Below, piece by piece: positions 1 to 5,748 of a stretch of DNA of 5,748 nt. Source of the DNA: Pseudonocardiaceae bacterium (GTDB taxonomy: Bacteria > Actinomycetota > Actinomycetes > Mycobacteriales > Pseudonocardiaceae); assembly GCA_025937115.1 (NCBI GenBank), contig JAICSB010000241.1, forward strand, positions 1 to 5,748, given 5' to 3'. The notes under the pieces were generated by a model. It ran no database searches and had not been told where the DNA came from. It saw only the letters and a list, made by a program, of their open reading frames with translations. Position numbers and translations under genes: made by a program. The stretch's first letter is position 1. Each line of letters opens with the position of its first letter.

Positions 1-145
1 GCTCGGTGACCCGCAGTGTCCCGAGGACACCGGCCAGCAGCAGCGGCACCAACAGCACCGCGGAGAGTTTGGTGCGCAGCCGCCAGTCCTTCAGGCGCCA
101 TCGACCGCCACGATGTCGCAGCGCCGCCCCGCCGGCCCCGAACAT
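1..145 (-). CDS. Second nitrate/nitrite-sensor-type histidine kinase (CvnA-like), N-terminus only
   Basis: This is the start of a gene that runs off the left edge; 48 codons are visible. The protein begins MFGAGGAALRHRGG, followed by a basic, tryptophan-rich stretch (RWRLKDWRLRTKL) and a hydrophobic segment (SAVLLVPLLLAGVLGTL) that should be the first transmembrane helix. This order matches the complete kinase at 1904-5122, which has [20 protein letters not shown] at the same place, so the two are paralogues. In this family the helix leads into an extracytoplasmic nitrate/nitrite-sensing (NIT) domain, then HAMP and a kinase domain, all outside the window here. The start is ATG 145-143; an in-frame TTG at 172-170 is an alternative. 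Neither has a good Shine-Dalgarno sequence. It lies about 130 bp downstream of cvnD on the same strand, which suggests a second conservon in tandem. The family call is fairly sure; the exact start is not. Confidence 0.8.
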   Translation of the reverse strand, partial: MFGAGGAALRHRGGRWRLKDWRLRTKLSAVLLVPLLLAGVLGTLRVTE

Positions 146-176
146 GCCGAACCCGAAGCCCTGCGTAGTCAAATCG

Positions 177-194
177 TGACGTATAGTAACGTCA
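177..194 (-). promoter_or_regulatory. Putative promoter -10 box inside a perfect inverted repeat, upstream of the second kinase gene
   Basis: On the minus strand, TACTAT (188-183) fits an actinobacterial -10 hexamer and would place transcription starts near 177-174. That is about 30 nt before the ATG at 145, or almost directly at the alternative TTG at 172. Perfect 6 bp arms, TGACGT and ACGTCA, flank the hexamer exactly, giving an 18 bp dyad. A dimeric regulator bound here would cover the -10 box. The -35 region is poor: the best match is TTCCGA at 209-204 with a short 15 bp spacer. Both the promoter role and the operator role are inferred; only the dyad and the hexamer are seen directly. Confidence 0.4.
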
Positions 195-275
195 GAAGAG
201 CCGTCGGAACGGCCAGAAGGTGGTCTAGCCCGAACTTCATGGCCGGTCACGCTGCGCACTCTCCCCACTCGACGG

Positions 276-950
276 TCACGCGGGAGTCGCCACCGACTTC
301 CGCATGGCGTGCTCGACCAACGCGATAAGGGTGCTCTTGGTCGATTCCCGGTCACGGGCATCGCACGGGACGATCGGTACCGCAGGCCCGATGGCCAGCG
401 CTTCCCGGACGTCCTCAACGCTGTGGCTGAGCACGCCGTCAAAGCAATTCACCCCGACGACGTAGGGCAGCCCGCGGTCTTCGAAGAAGTCCACCGCGGC
501 GAAGCAGTCGGCCAGCCGGCGGGTGTCCACCAGGACGACCGCGCCGATCGCACCCCGCACGAGGTCATCCCACATGAACCAGAAGCGATGCTGCCCTGGG
601 GTACCGAACAGGTAGAGGATCAGCTCCGCATCCAGTGACAGCCGGCCGAAGTCCATCGCGACGGTGGTGGTCGACTTATCCGGAGTGGCTGCGAGGTCAT
701 CGACCGACGTACTCGCGTCAGTGAGGACCGCCTCGGTGGTCAGCGGCGCGATCTCGGACACAGTGCCGACGAACGTCGTTTTGCCAGCGCCGAACCCGCC
801 GCCTACGACGATTTTCGCGGATATCACGCTAGGCCGGCTATCCGCGCCTGGCCGCGCGGCGGGCGGACTGGACCGAGCCGGGTCGGGCTTGACCGCTGCC
901 GCCGCCACACCCCCGTAGGACCGTGACCGATCAGAGTCGACGAAGTCCAC
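276..950 (-). CDS. cvnD: Conservon small Ras-like GTPase (CvnD family)
   Basis: A 224-residue ATP/GTP-binding protein of the conservon family and the presumed GTPase switch of the module. After a disordered Ala/Pro-rich lead of about 40 residues comes a P-loop, GGFGAGKTT (51-59). A Thr cluster in the switch I region (STTTVAMDFG, 93-102) follows, then the G3 box FGTPGQ (115-120) continuing into HRFWFMWDDL. The G4 box reads VNCFDG (167-172): the usual NKxD lysine is replaced, which I recall as normal for this family. The chosen start is GTG 950-948, with AAAGGG six bases upstream. It overlaps the end of cvnC by 20 bp, so the two genes are probably translationally coupled. There is no transmembrane segment or visible lipidation motif, so membrane association would come through partners. 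The stop is TGA at 278-276. The family call is very secure; the biological signal it serves is unknown. Confidence 0.95.
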   Translation of the reverse strand: MDFVDSDRSRSYGGVAAAAVKPDPARSSPPAARPGADSRPSVISAKIVVGGGFGAGKTTFVGTVSEIAPLTTEAVLTDASTSVDDLAATPDKSTTTVAMDFGRLSLDAELILYLFGTPGQHRFWFMWDDLVRGAIGAVVLVDTRRLADCFAAVDFFEDRGLPYVVGVNCFDGVLSHSVEDVREALAIGPAVPIVPCDARDRESTKSTLIALVEHAMRKSVATPA

Positions 951-1476
951 TCAACACCCTTTCCATCAAGGCCATATCCGGCGTGTTGCTGGATCCGTTC
1001 GCGCTGCGGTGCACCACGACCAGGCCGATGTCGGCCATGTCAGCTAGCAGAACTCGGACCACTCCCAGCGGCAGCGATAGTAGAGCGGCCACTTCGGCCA
1101 CCGATCGGGGGTCACGACACAGCTCGGCCACCGCCCGGTGTTCCTCGCTGGTCAGCACCGCCACGTCGTGACCGTGCTCGCTGGTCGATACCAGCGTTTC
1201 CACCGCGAGATCGAATACCGGCGCGGTCCGGCCCCCGGTCCAGGTGTAAGGGCGTACCACCGACGCTGCAGCCGCCGGTTGGCTCCACTCGAAAATTCCC
1301 GCTGCCGACGTCTGCTCCTGCGCTGGGCCCTGCTGGTCTGCCGCAACCGGCTGCGGAGCGACCGATGACGTCGCCGACCTCTTGCGACGCCCGCCCAAGC
1401 GCCAGGGGCCACCGCTGAGGCCGTTCACCAAACCGGCGAACGACTCATCACCGTCGTCGTCGCTGGGTTTGCTCAC
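931..1476 (-). CDS. cvnC: DUF742 conservon protein (CvnC family)
   Basis: About 181 residues when read from GTG 1476-1474. That start is preferred because GAGG lies six bases upstream, overlapping the end of cvnB. An in-frame TTG at 1488-1486 would add four residues and overlap the cvnB stop by 2 bp, but has only a weak AGG three bases before it. The first 70 or so residues are low-complexity and probably disordered. The DUF742 domain then opens with its hallmark VRPYTWTGGRT (about 74-84). It continues with a predicted winged-helix-like segment (about 117-156: AELCRDPRSVAEVAALLSLP, then LGVVRVLLADMADIGLVVVH). The protein ends with the usual LMERVLSGLRRL helix. In conservons this protein sits between the Roadblock protein and the GTPase. 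Its biochemical role is poorly known; the helix-turn-helix-like fold does not prove DNA binding. The gene overlaps cvnD by 20 bp. Confidence 0.93.
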   Translation of the reverse strand: MSKPSDDDGDESFAGLVNGLSGGPWRLGGRRKRSATSSVAPQPVAADQQGPAQEQTSAAGIFEWSQPAAAASVVRPYTWTGGRTAPVFDLAVETLVSTSEHGHDVAVLTSEEHRAVAELCRDPRSVAEVAALLSLPLGVVRVLLADMADIGLVVVHRSANGSSNTPDMALMERVLSGLRRL

Positions 1477-1484
1477 CGCGAGCC

Positions 1485-1907
1485 TCAACGACCTAGCGCG
1501 CCATGCAGCTCGGTACGCGAGTGCGGGGTCAGCTGCTGGCCGACCCGGTCTACCAGCAACGTCATCTCATACCCCACCAACCCGATATCGCAGGTCGGGG
1601 CCGCGAGCACCGCGAGACTGGACCCATCGCTGATCGACATCAACAGCATGATCCCGCGTTCGAGTTCCACCACCGTCTGCACGACCTGGCCGGCGTCGAA
1701 GCAGCGGGCCGCGCCCTGAGCCAAACTGACCAGCCCGGACGCCACTGCGGCGAGCTGATCGGCCCGGTCCCTGGGCAGGTGCGCCGAAGCCGACATGGGC
1801 ATGCCTTCGGCCGACACCACTAATGCGTGCGCCACCCCGGCCACCCGGTTGACAAAGTCGTCGACCAACCACCCGAAGCGGCTCGGTTTCGGCTGCGGAA
1901 CGGTCAC
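1485..1907 (-). CDS. cvnB: Roadblock/LC7 domain protein (CvnB family)
   Basis: A 140-residue single-domain Roadblock/LC7 protein, the typical length for the conservon B component. The opening [20 protein letters not shown] (11-30) followed by VSAEG (31-35) is the family signature. Next come the helix containing [20 protein letters not shown] (50-69) and the strand region with [20 protein letters not shown] (79-98). The ending [18 protein letters not shown] is also typical. Roadblock proteins dimerise and in bacteria often act as partners or regulators of small GTPases, so pairing with CvnD is the expected role (inference). The start is GTG 1907-1905, sharing GTGA with the cvnA stop (4 bp overlap), with AAGGG about eight bases upstream. 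The overlap implies translational coupling to the kinase. It has no signal peptide or transmembrane helix and should be cytoplasmic. Confidence 0.95.
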   Translation of the reverse strand: MTVPQPKPSRFGWLVDDFVNRVAGVAHALVVSAEGMPMSASAHLPRDRADQLAAVASGLVSLAQGAARCFDAGQVVQTVVELERGIMLLMSISDGSSLAVLAAPTCDIGLVGYEMTLLVDRVGQQLTPHSRTELHGALGR

Positions 1908-4900
1908 TTGGTCTGCCCTTCTGCATTCTGGTGCTCCGGCGTCGATCCGTCAGCCTCCTCGAGGTTTCGGCGGGTCAGGCGCCCTTCGCGAATTCCCTGC
2001 TGGTAGCTTGCCAGCCGGCCACGAATCGACTCTGCGCTACGCACCGGCGCGCTCGCAGGCTCAGCCCCACCCGCGGCGCCTGGCACCAGCAGTGCCCGAG
2101 GCTGGCGTCGCGGCAACCCCATGGCGGTGGTTTCCGCACTCACCGGCATCGCCAGTGCCTCGGCCGCCCGCCAGCCGTCATCCGCGGCGCCCCAGTCCTG
2201 CGCCGGGGCACCAGCTGGACGGGTCGCACCCGATGCGGGGATCGGCTGGCCCAAGCGGGATTTGCCGGCGTCGCCGGATTCGGATTCGACCAAGGTACGT
2301 CCAGGCTGGCGACGCATCAGCGGAGAAGAGCCAGCGGTGGCCGACGCTGGCACCTTCGTTGCGGCAGCATCCGCGAGCGCCGTATCGGCGGCCGGAGCAT
2401 CCGGCAACGGCGCATCTGGCGACGCGGATCCCCGCGTCGGCGCTCCTGCCGGGCCGCGCGCCGCTGGCGCAGTCCAGCGCACCGGAACGGCCTCGTGTTC
2501 CTTGAACCACGCCGACGCCACGTCGTCGAAGATCGGCGTGGAGTGCTGCAGCGTCACCCGCTGAGCCGGTCCAACCGGGCCAACCGGTCCCGTCACTGTC
2601 GCCCGCGCCGGCCGGAACAGATCCACGCCGGATCCGGCGCCGGGGTCATCCACCGGGTTCTGCACCGTGTTGTCAGCCGGGTTGTCCACCGTGCTGTCTA
2701 TTGGACTGTCGACCGGTGGGCTGGCCGGCGGTCCAGGCGGAGCCGGTGGCGGCTGCGCGGGACCCGACATTGACGGTGACCGCTTGCTGACGCGCTGCGG
2801 CAGCTCGGGATCGCCGCTTGCCTTGTGGCCGATCGCCGCCGGGGTCTCCACCACGGTCTCCGGGGCGCCCACGGCATCCGCGTCGACATCGGGCTTGACG
2901 TCGGCGTCAATGTCCGGCTCAACATCCGCGTCGACATCGGACTTGAGGTCCGCCTCGACATCAGGCTTGACGTCGGGATTGACGTCCGCCTCGACATCGG
3001 GCTTGACGTCCGCTTCGACGTCGGGCTTGACATCCGCTTCGATGTCCGAAGATACGTCTGGTCGAGGAACCGGGATCGCGTTGTTGGCGCTGGCTGCTAC
3101 CGGCGCCGTGGCGTCGTCCCGGCCTGAGCCGCTGGATCCGGTCAGCTCGGCGAAGGCTGCCGGGCTGGGCTCGACCGTCTCCGATGCCACCCGCACCAGC
3201 CGGGAGGGCATGACCACGGAAGCCCAGACACCCACGTCGCCGTCACCGCGGCGCAGCTGCACCACGATGCCGTGCCGACCGGCCAACCGGCCGACGACGT
3301 AGAGCCCCATCCGGCGCGACACCGAAGCGTCTACCACCGGTGGGGTGGCCAACCGGTAGTTGGCTTCAACGAGCTCCGCCTCGGTCATTCCGACGCCGCG
3401 ATCAGCGACCTCAATCGAGACCGAACCGTCCGCGGCGAAGTCACTGGAGACCATCACGTGGCTCTCCGGTGGGGAGAACTGAGTCGCGTTGTCCAGCAGC
3501 TCGGCCAGCAGGTGCACCAGGTCGCTCGCCGTGCGGCCGAGCACCAGCACCGCGGGTGGCTGCTGGAGCACGAGCCGTTGATACTGCTCCACCTCGGAGA
3601 CCGCGGCGCGTAGGACGTCGACCAATCGAACTGGACGACCGGACCGGTTGGCCGCATCGGTGCCCGCGAGAACCAGCAGGTTCTCACTGTTGCGCCGCAT
3701 CCGGGTGGCGAGGTGGTCGAGCTGGAACAGGTTGTCCAGCTGCTGCGGGTCCTGCTCTCCGCTTTCCAGCCGGTCGATGAGCTTGAGCTGACGCTCGACC
3801 AGACCCTGCGTGCGGCGCGACAGGTTGACGAAGATGTCGTTGACGTTGGCACGGAGCTGGGCCTGCTCGCCGGCGAGCCGGACGGCCTGACTGTGCACCT
3901 CGTCGAACGCCCTGGCGACCTGACCGATCTCCTCGCGAGTACCCACCGGTACCGGCTCGACCTCGGTCTCGGGCAGTTCGCCGTCGCGGATCCGGGCCAT
4001 TGCCTCAGGCAGCCGCCGGTCGGCGACGTCCAGGGCGGTGCGCTTGAGAATTCCCAGCGGCCGCAGCAGCGCCCGGGTGACGAAGATGCCGACCAGCACG
4101 CCCAGCCCTAGCGCGAAGAACAGGATGACCGAGTTCAGCCCAGCGGCGGTTCGCACCTGGTCAAGCAGCGTCTGTGCAGTGTTTTCGATCCGCTGGCGCA
4201 GGTTCTTCTCGACGGTGTCGATGTTGTCGATGACCACCGTGTTGCGTTGATCCCAGTCCTGCGGCGAGGCACCCAGGGGTTGGCCCGCGAGACCACGGTT
4301 GAGCACCAGCTGCAACAGCCGCTGCCGGGACAGCTCAGCGTCCGGACCGACTCCAGCGACCGCGCTGGCCCGCTCAGCCGGCCCCAGAGCAGCCCGCAGC
4401 GCGTCCTGATCGGTGACCTGCCGGACGGCCGCGGTGCGCAGATCTTCGATCTGACCGGAGCCGAGCCGGTTGGTGAACAGCGCTGCCGAGATGATCGCGT
4501 GCTGCCGGCTGATCTGCTCGCGACCGGAGACCAGGGAATGCACGGCGGCAGCGTCGTTGGTGACCGCGACGTCATCGAGCTGGCGGGTCAGCGCGGAATC
4601 CAACTCGATCAGCGGGTCGATGGCGTCGCTGTACTCGGTGACCACCACCTCGACAGGGCCGAATCCAGTGGTCACGCTCGCCCGCAGCGGCCCGAGCGCG
4701 CCCAGGGCGGCCAGTGGGGATCGGGTGAAATCCAATCCGCTCACCTGGTCGGCGGACCTGGCGACCACCTGCACACTGCTGTCGACGGCGTGGAACTGCG
4801 CGTCCAGTGGTCGGCGGTCGCCGGCGCGGCCCGTGGCGACAAACGCCGTAGCCATGTCGCGTTCCCGCTCTACCCCGCTGATCAGGTCGGACAGCTGTTG

Positions 4901-5122
4901 CTGCACGTGCACGATCTGGGAAATCCGGGCGTAGCCCGGCGCAGCGCCCGCCTCGTCCACGATCCGCAGTACCCCGGCGACCAGGGCGACGATGGTCGGA
5001 ACCAGCAGGACTGCGCCCAGCTTGACCACCACTGGCCAGTTGCGCCAGTACCACCGCGACCGCGGAGTCGTCGGGCCGGTCGGCGCCCCCGCCTTTGCAG
5101 GAGGACTGAGTACGGCGGTCAT
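1904..5122 (-). CDS. cvnA: Nitrate/nitrite-sensor-type membrane histidine kinase with a long repetitive tail (CvnA family)
   Basis: A 1072-residue sensor kinase that heads the conservon. A short cytoplasmic lead ends in RWYWRNW. TM1 is about 31-53, followed by a mostly helical extracytoplasmic NIT-type sensing domain (about 55-325, with [18 protein letters not shown]). TM2 is about 330-353 and a HAMP linker runs to about 420. The helical dimerisation region (about 425-490) contains [20 protein letters not shown]; His470 is the candidate phosphoacceptor, although the H-box is unorthodox. The GHKL ATPase domain (about 505-645) has its N-box ELLDNA (541-546), a G1 box with DRGVGM (574-579) and [14 protein letters not shown] (605-618). 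The last 430 or so residues are Pro/Ala/Asp-rich and probably disordered. They carry two tetrapeptide-repeat tracts and short conserved-looking motifs near the end. ATG 5122 is the first possible start after an in-frame TAG, but no Shine-Dalgarno is visible. At 1072 aa it is longer than many relatives because of the tail. No response regulator gene is adjacent, as usual for conservons. Confidence 0.95.
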   Translation of the reverse strand: MTAVLSPPAKAGAPTGPTTPRSRWYWRNWPVVVKLGAVLLVPTIVALVAGVLRIVDEAGAAPGYARISQIVHVQQQLSDLISGVERERDMATAFVATGRAGDRRPLDAQFHAVDSSVQVVARSADQVSGLDFTRSPLAALGALGPLRASVTTGFGPVEVVVTEYSDAIDPLIELDSALTRQLDDVAVTNDAAAVHSLVSGREQISRQHAIISAALFTNRLGSGQIEDLRTAAVRQVTDQDALRAALGPAERASAVAGVGPDAELSRQRLLQLVLNRGLAGQPLGASPQDWDQRNTVVIDNIDTVEKNLRQRIENTAQTLLDQVRTAAGLNSVILFFALGLGVLVGIFVTRALLRPLGILKRTALDVADRRLPEAMARIRDGELPETEVEPVPVGTREEIGQVARAFDEVHSQAVRLAGEQAQLRANVNDIFVNLSRRTQGLVERQLKLIDRLESGEQDPQQLDNLFQLDHLATRMRRNSENLLVLAGTDAANRSGRPVRLVDVLRAAVSEVEQYQRLVLQQPPAVLVLGRTASDLVHLLAELLDNATQFSPPESHVMVSSDFAADGSVSIEVADRGVGMTEAELVEANYRLATPPVVDASVSRRMGLYVVGRLAGRHGIVVQLRRGDGDVGVWASVVMPSRLVRVASETVEPSPAAFAELTGSSGSGRDDATAPVAASANNAIPVPRPDVSSDIEADVKPDVEADVKPDVEADVNPDVKPDVEADLKSDVDADVEPDIDADVKPDVDADAVGAPETVVETPAAIGHKASGDPELPQRVSKRSPSMSGPAQPPPAPPGPPASPPVDSPIDSTVDNPADNTVQNPVDDPGAGSGVDLFRPARATVTGPVGPVGPAQRVTLQHSTPIFDDVASAWFKEHEAVPVRWTAPAARGPAGAPTRGSASPDAPLPDAPAADTALADAAATKVPASATAGSSPLMRRQPGRTLVESESGDAGKSRLGQPIPASGATRPAGAPAQDWGAADDGWRAAEALAMPVSAETTAMGLPRRQPRALLVPGAAGGAEPASAPVRSAESIRGRLASYQQGIREGRLTRRNLEEADGSTPEHQNAEGQTK
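2642..2713 (-). repeat. cvnA: In-gene 12 bp tandem repeat encoding (V-D-N/S-P/T) tetrapeptides in the CvnA tail
   Basis: CvnA residues 804-827 are six consecutive degenerate tetrapeptides: [20 protein letters not shown] and VDDP. P and T alternate as the last residue, so the higher-order unit is eight residues, or 24 bp. The tract is acidic and Pro-rich and should be an extended linker. It is separate from, and different in sequence from, the Asp-Val tract about 170 bp away. The repeat is seen directly; its role is unknown. Confidence 0.8.
2879..3058 (-). repeat. cvnA: In-gene 12/24 bp tandem repeat encoding acidic D-V-x-x tetrapeptides in the CvnA tail
   Basis: CvnA residues 689-748 are fifteen successive tetrapeptides of the form D-[VIL]-x-x, mostly alternating DVEA or DVDA with DVKP or DVEP (one DVNP, one DLKS). 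The DNA repeats with a 12 bp basic period and a 24 bp higher-order period, the plus-strand core being TCGACATCGGGCTTGACGTC. Units are similar but not identical. Because the unit is a multiple of three, gain or loss of copies would change tail length without a frameshift. The same period produces repetitive shadow reading frames on the plus strand, which are not genes. The tract lies just after the ATPase domain and is probably a flexible or extended charged spacer. Confidence 0.9.
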
Positions 5123-5326
5123 CGCGCCGCCGCCGCGGAAGCCGGGCGTCGCGAGCTACTCGCTGGCACGGTGAGGTCCCTCCCAGGGGTCGACGGTGGC
5201 CGGGCATCCGGCGCACCACTGTTAACCGCGGTTGTGGGTCACCCCCACCGCACGGAGGTAAACGTCGCGAGCAGCGAGCCGGATACGCCCGATGTAGGGG
5301 ACGGACGATACGACGCGCCGAGCTGG

Positions 5327-5390
5327 ACCGTCCTGCGGGTCTCATTACCGTCCTATTCGACCGCTTACCGTCCTATTTGACCGCTGACCG
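5327..5390. repeat. 20 bp-phased direct repeats (ACCGTCCT elements)
   Basis: ACCGTCCT occurs at 5327-5334, 5347-5354 and 5367-5374, exactly 20 bp apart, and ACCG recurs in phase once more at 5387-5390. The second and third copies belong to a near-perfect 20 bp tandem duplication, TACCGTCCTATTCGACCGCT (5346-5365) and 5366-5385, which differ only by C or T at one base. A 20 bp pitch puts the elements on nearly the same face of the helix, as expected for cooperative binding of a regulator. The site is about 205-270 bp upstream of both cvnA and the helicase gene. The regulatory role is inferred. Confidence 0.65.
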
Positions 5391-5457
5391 CGCCAGTGCC
5401 TTGGCCGGACAATACCCGCGCGGCGTAACTTTTCTTACCCTGATGGACCTCCTGAAC

Positions 5458-5476
5458 CACACAAAGTAATTGTGTG
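5458..5476. promoter_or_regulatory. Perfect 7 bp inverted repeat, possible operator
   Basis: The 19 bp sequence CACACAAAGTAATTGTGTG has perfect CACACAA and TTGTGTG arms around a 5 bp AGTAA spacer. It stands out as AT-rich within a GC-rich region. It lies about 125 bp upstream of the helicase start and could be an operator for a dimeric regulator or an RNA hairpin in the helicase leader. There is no T-tract after it, so it does not look like an intrinsic terminator. I do not recognise it as the site of a known regulator. Confidence 0.45.
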
Positions 5477-5590
5477 CAACCCGGACGATCCACTTGCCAC
5501 ACCTCCAATGCCTCGACGGAGTGGGCCCGGACGCACCTGGGACACTGGTTGCAGACCAAGCCGATCACCCGCCCGCGGTGCTCGCCAACC

Positions 5591-5595
5591 GGAGG
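5591..5595 (+). promoter_or_regulatory. Strong ribosome binding site deciding the TTG start of the helicase gene
   Basis: GGAGG, six bases before TTG 5602, is the best Shine-Dalgarno in the window. It settles the start on a non-ATG codon in preference to the in-frame GTG at 5578. Confidence 0.8.
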
Positions 5596-5601
5596 AACTC
5601 G

Positions 5602-5748
5602 TTGAGCTCTTCGCCCGACGCCGGACCGCTCATCGTGCAGTCCGACAAGACGCTGCTACTGGAGGTCGAGCATCCGGCTGCGGGGCTGGCCCGCGCCGCG
5701 ATTGCGCCGTTCGCGGAGCTCGAGCGCGCGCCGGAACACGTGCACACC
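5602..5748 (+). CDS. XPB/ERCC3-type DNA repair helicase, N-terminus only
   Basis: The first 49 codons of a gene that continues past the right edge. The product begins with a TTG-encoded Met followed by SSSPDAG. It then has PLIVQSDKTLLLEVEHPAAG (10-29) and AAIAPFAELERAPEHVHT (32-49). This is very close to the start of actinobacterial XPB helicases as I remember it, including the M. tuberculosis protein (PLIVQSDKTVLLEV, then APFAELERAPEHVHTYRITP). The family are ATP-dependent 3'-5' superfamily 2 DNA helicases of the bacterial XPB type, linked to DNA repair. The helicase motifs themselves lie outside the window. The start is TTG 5602-5604 with a strong GGAGG (5591-5595) six bases upstream. An in-frame GTG at 5578 would add eight residues, but the conserved part and the ribosome binding site favour TTG. 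The gene is divergent from the conservon and probably functionally unrelated to it. Confidence 0.9.
   Translation, partial: MSSSPDAGPLIVQSDKTLLLEVEHPAAGLARAAIAPFAELERAPEHVHT

Larger units (their letters stand above)
5123..5601. other. Divergent intergenic region between cvnA and the XPB helicase gene
   Basis: About 480 bp with no confident gene. From left to right it holds four elements. There is a 10 bp palindrome, AACCGCGGTT (5224-5233), followed by a short GTGGG/CCCAC hairpin (5234-5248). ACCG elements recur at an exact 20 bp pitch (5327-5390). A perfect inverted repeat lies at 5458-5476, and the helicase ribosome binding site at 5591-5595. The two divergent genes must have promoters here, but I cannot point to a convincing -35/-10 pair for either. 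A minus-strand ORF at 5365-5568 is possible but weak and is treated as a finding only. Confidence 0.7.

Noticed and set aside
199..214. Short hairpin (minus strand GGCCGT-TCCG-ACGGCT) after cvnD, considered as a terminator.
   Set aside because: Only six pairs with one G-T and no T-tract after it; it also overlaps the possible -35 region of the next gene.
1795..2505. Plus-strand ORF of 236 codons antisense to the kinase tail and cvnB start.
   Set aside because: Low-complexity Arg/Pro/Ser/Ala composition typical of an antisense shadow of a GC-rich gene, and no family signature.
2572..2600. Collagen-like GPV-GPV run in the CvnA tail (about residues 845-852).
   Set aside because: Too short to form a collagen-type repeat; ordinary low-complexity sequence.
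2667..3302. Plus-strand ORF of 211 codons, Ser/Thr-rich and repetitive, opposite the kinase tail.
   Set aside because: Its repeats are the antisense of the CvnA tetrapeptide tracts and the complete kinase frame accounts for this DNA; long antisense frames are expected in GC-rich genes.
5224..5248. Palindrome AACCGCGGTT and adjoining GTGGG/CCCAC hairpin in the cvnA leader region.
   Set aside because: Short GC-rich palindromes are frequent by chance here; no promoter or terminator pattern goes with them.
4247..5380. Plus-strand ORF of 377 codons antisense to the kinase N-terminal half.
   Set aside because: No recognisable domain, and it lies opposite a clear NIT-HAMP kinase frame; an antisense shadow.
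5443..5469. Eight-codon plus-strand ORF (MDLLNHTK, then stop) upstream of the helicase, considered as a leader peptide.
   Set aside because: No Shine-Dalgarno, no regulatory codon run, and no alternative hairpins that I can see; easily chance.
5578..5601. Alternative GTG start of the helicase at 5578.
   Set aside because: The strong GGAGG at 5591-5595 sits correctly for TTG 5602, and the extra eight residues do not resemble the family N-terminus.

Overview
The window looks like the chromosome of a high-GC actinobacterium. Its codons favour G or C in the third position, and GTG and TTG starts are common. It carries a 'conservon' (cvn) operon, a gene set characteristic of Actinobacteria, and the start of an XPB-type DNA repair helicase, which is also widespread there. 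The C-terminal motifs of the large kinase resemble those I remember from Pseudonocardiaceae such as Amycolatopsis and Saccharopolyspora. That placement is an inference from memory, not a proven assignment.

Layout, read on the minus strand from right to left. A complete four-gene conservon spans 5122 to 276: cvnA (nitrate/nitrite-sensing type membrane histidine kinase, 1072 aa), cvnB (Roadblock/LC7 protein, 140 aa), cvnC (DUF742 protein, about 181 aa) and cvnD (Ras-like small GTPase, 224 aa). The genes overlap or nearly touch: 4 bp between A and B, about 8 bp (or a 2 bp overlap) between B and C, and 20 bp overlap between C and D. They are therefore probably one translationally coupled transcript. 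After a gap of about 130 bp, the first 48 codons of a second kinase of the same family run off the left edge (145 to 1). This indicates a second conservon in tandem, with its own apparent promoter. That promoter has an inverted repeat centred exactly on its -10 hexamer.

On the right, on the plus strand, the XPB/ERCC3-like helicase gene begins at TTG 5602 behind a strong GGAGG ribosome binding site and leaves the window. About 480 bp separate it from cvnA, and the two genes are divergent. This gap holds ACCG/ACCGTCCT elements repeated at an exact 20 bp pitch, a perfect 7 bp inverted repeat (CACACAA-N5-TTGTGTG), and an uncertain short ORF with a CxxCxxC motif.

Working model from family knowledge: CvnA senses a signal through its extracytoplasmic domain at the membrane. 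CvnB and CvnC are small scaffold or regulator proteins, and CvnD is the GTPase switch, so the set resembles a membrane-associated G-protein module. The least ordinary part is the roughly 400-residue disordered tail of CvnA. It contains two separate tetrapeptide-repeat tracts and, at its end, short conserved-looking motifs that may be docking sites. I found no RNA genes, insertion sequences, CRISPR arrays or prophage features.
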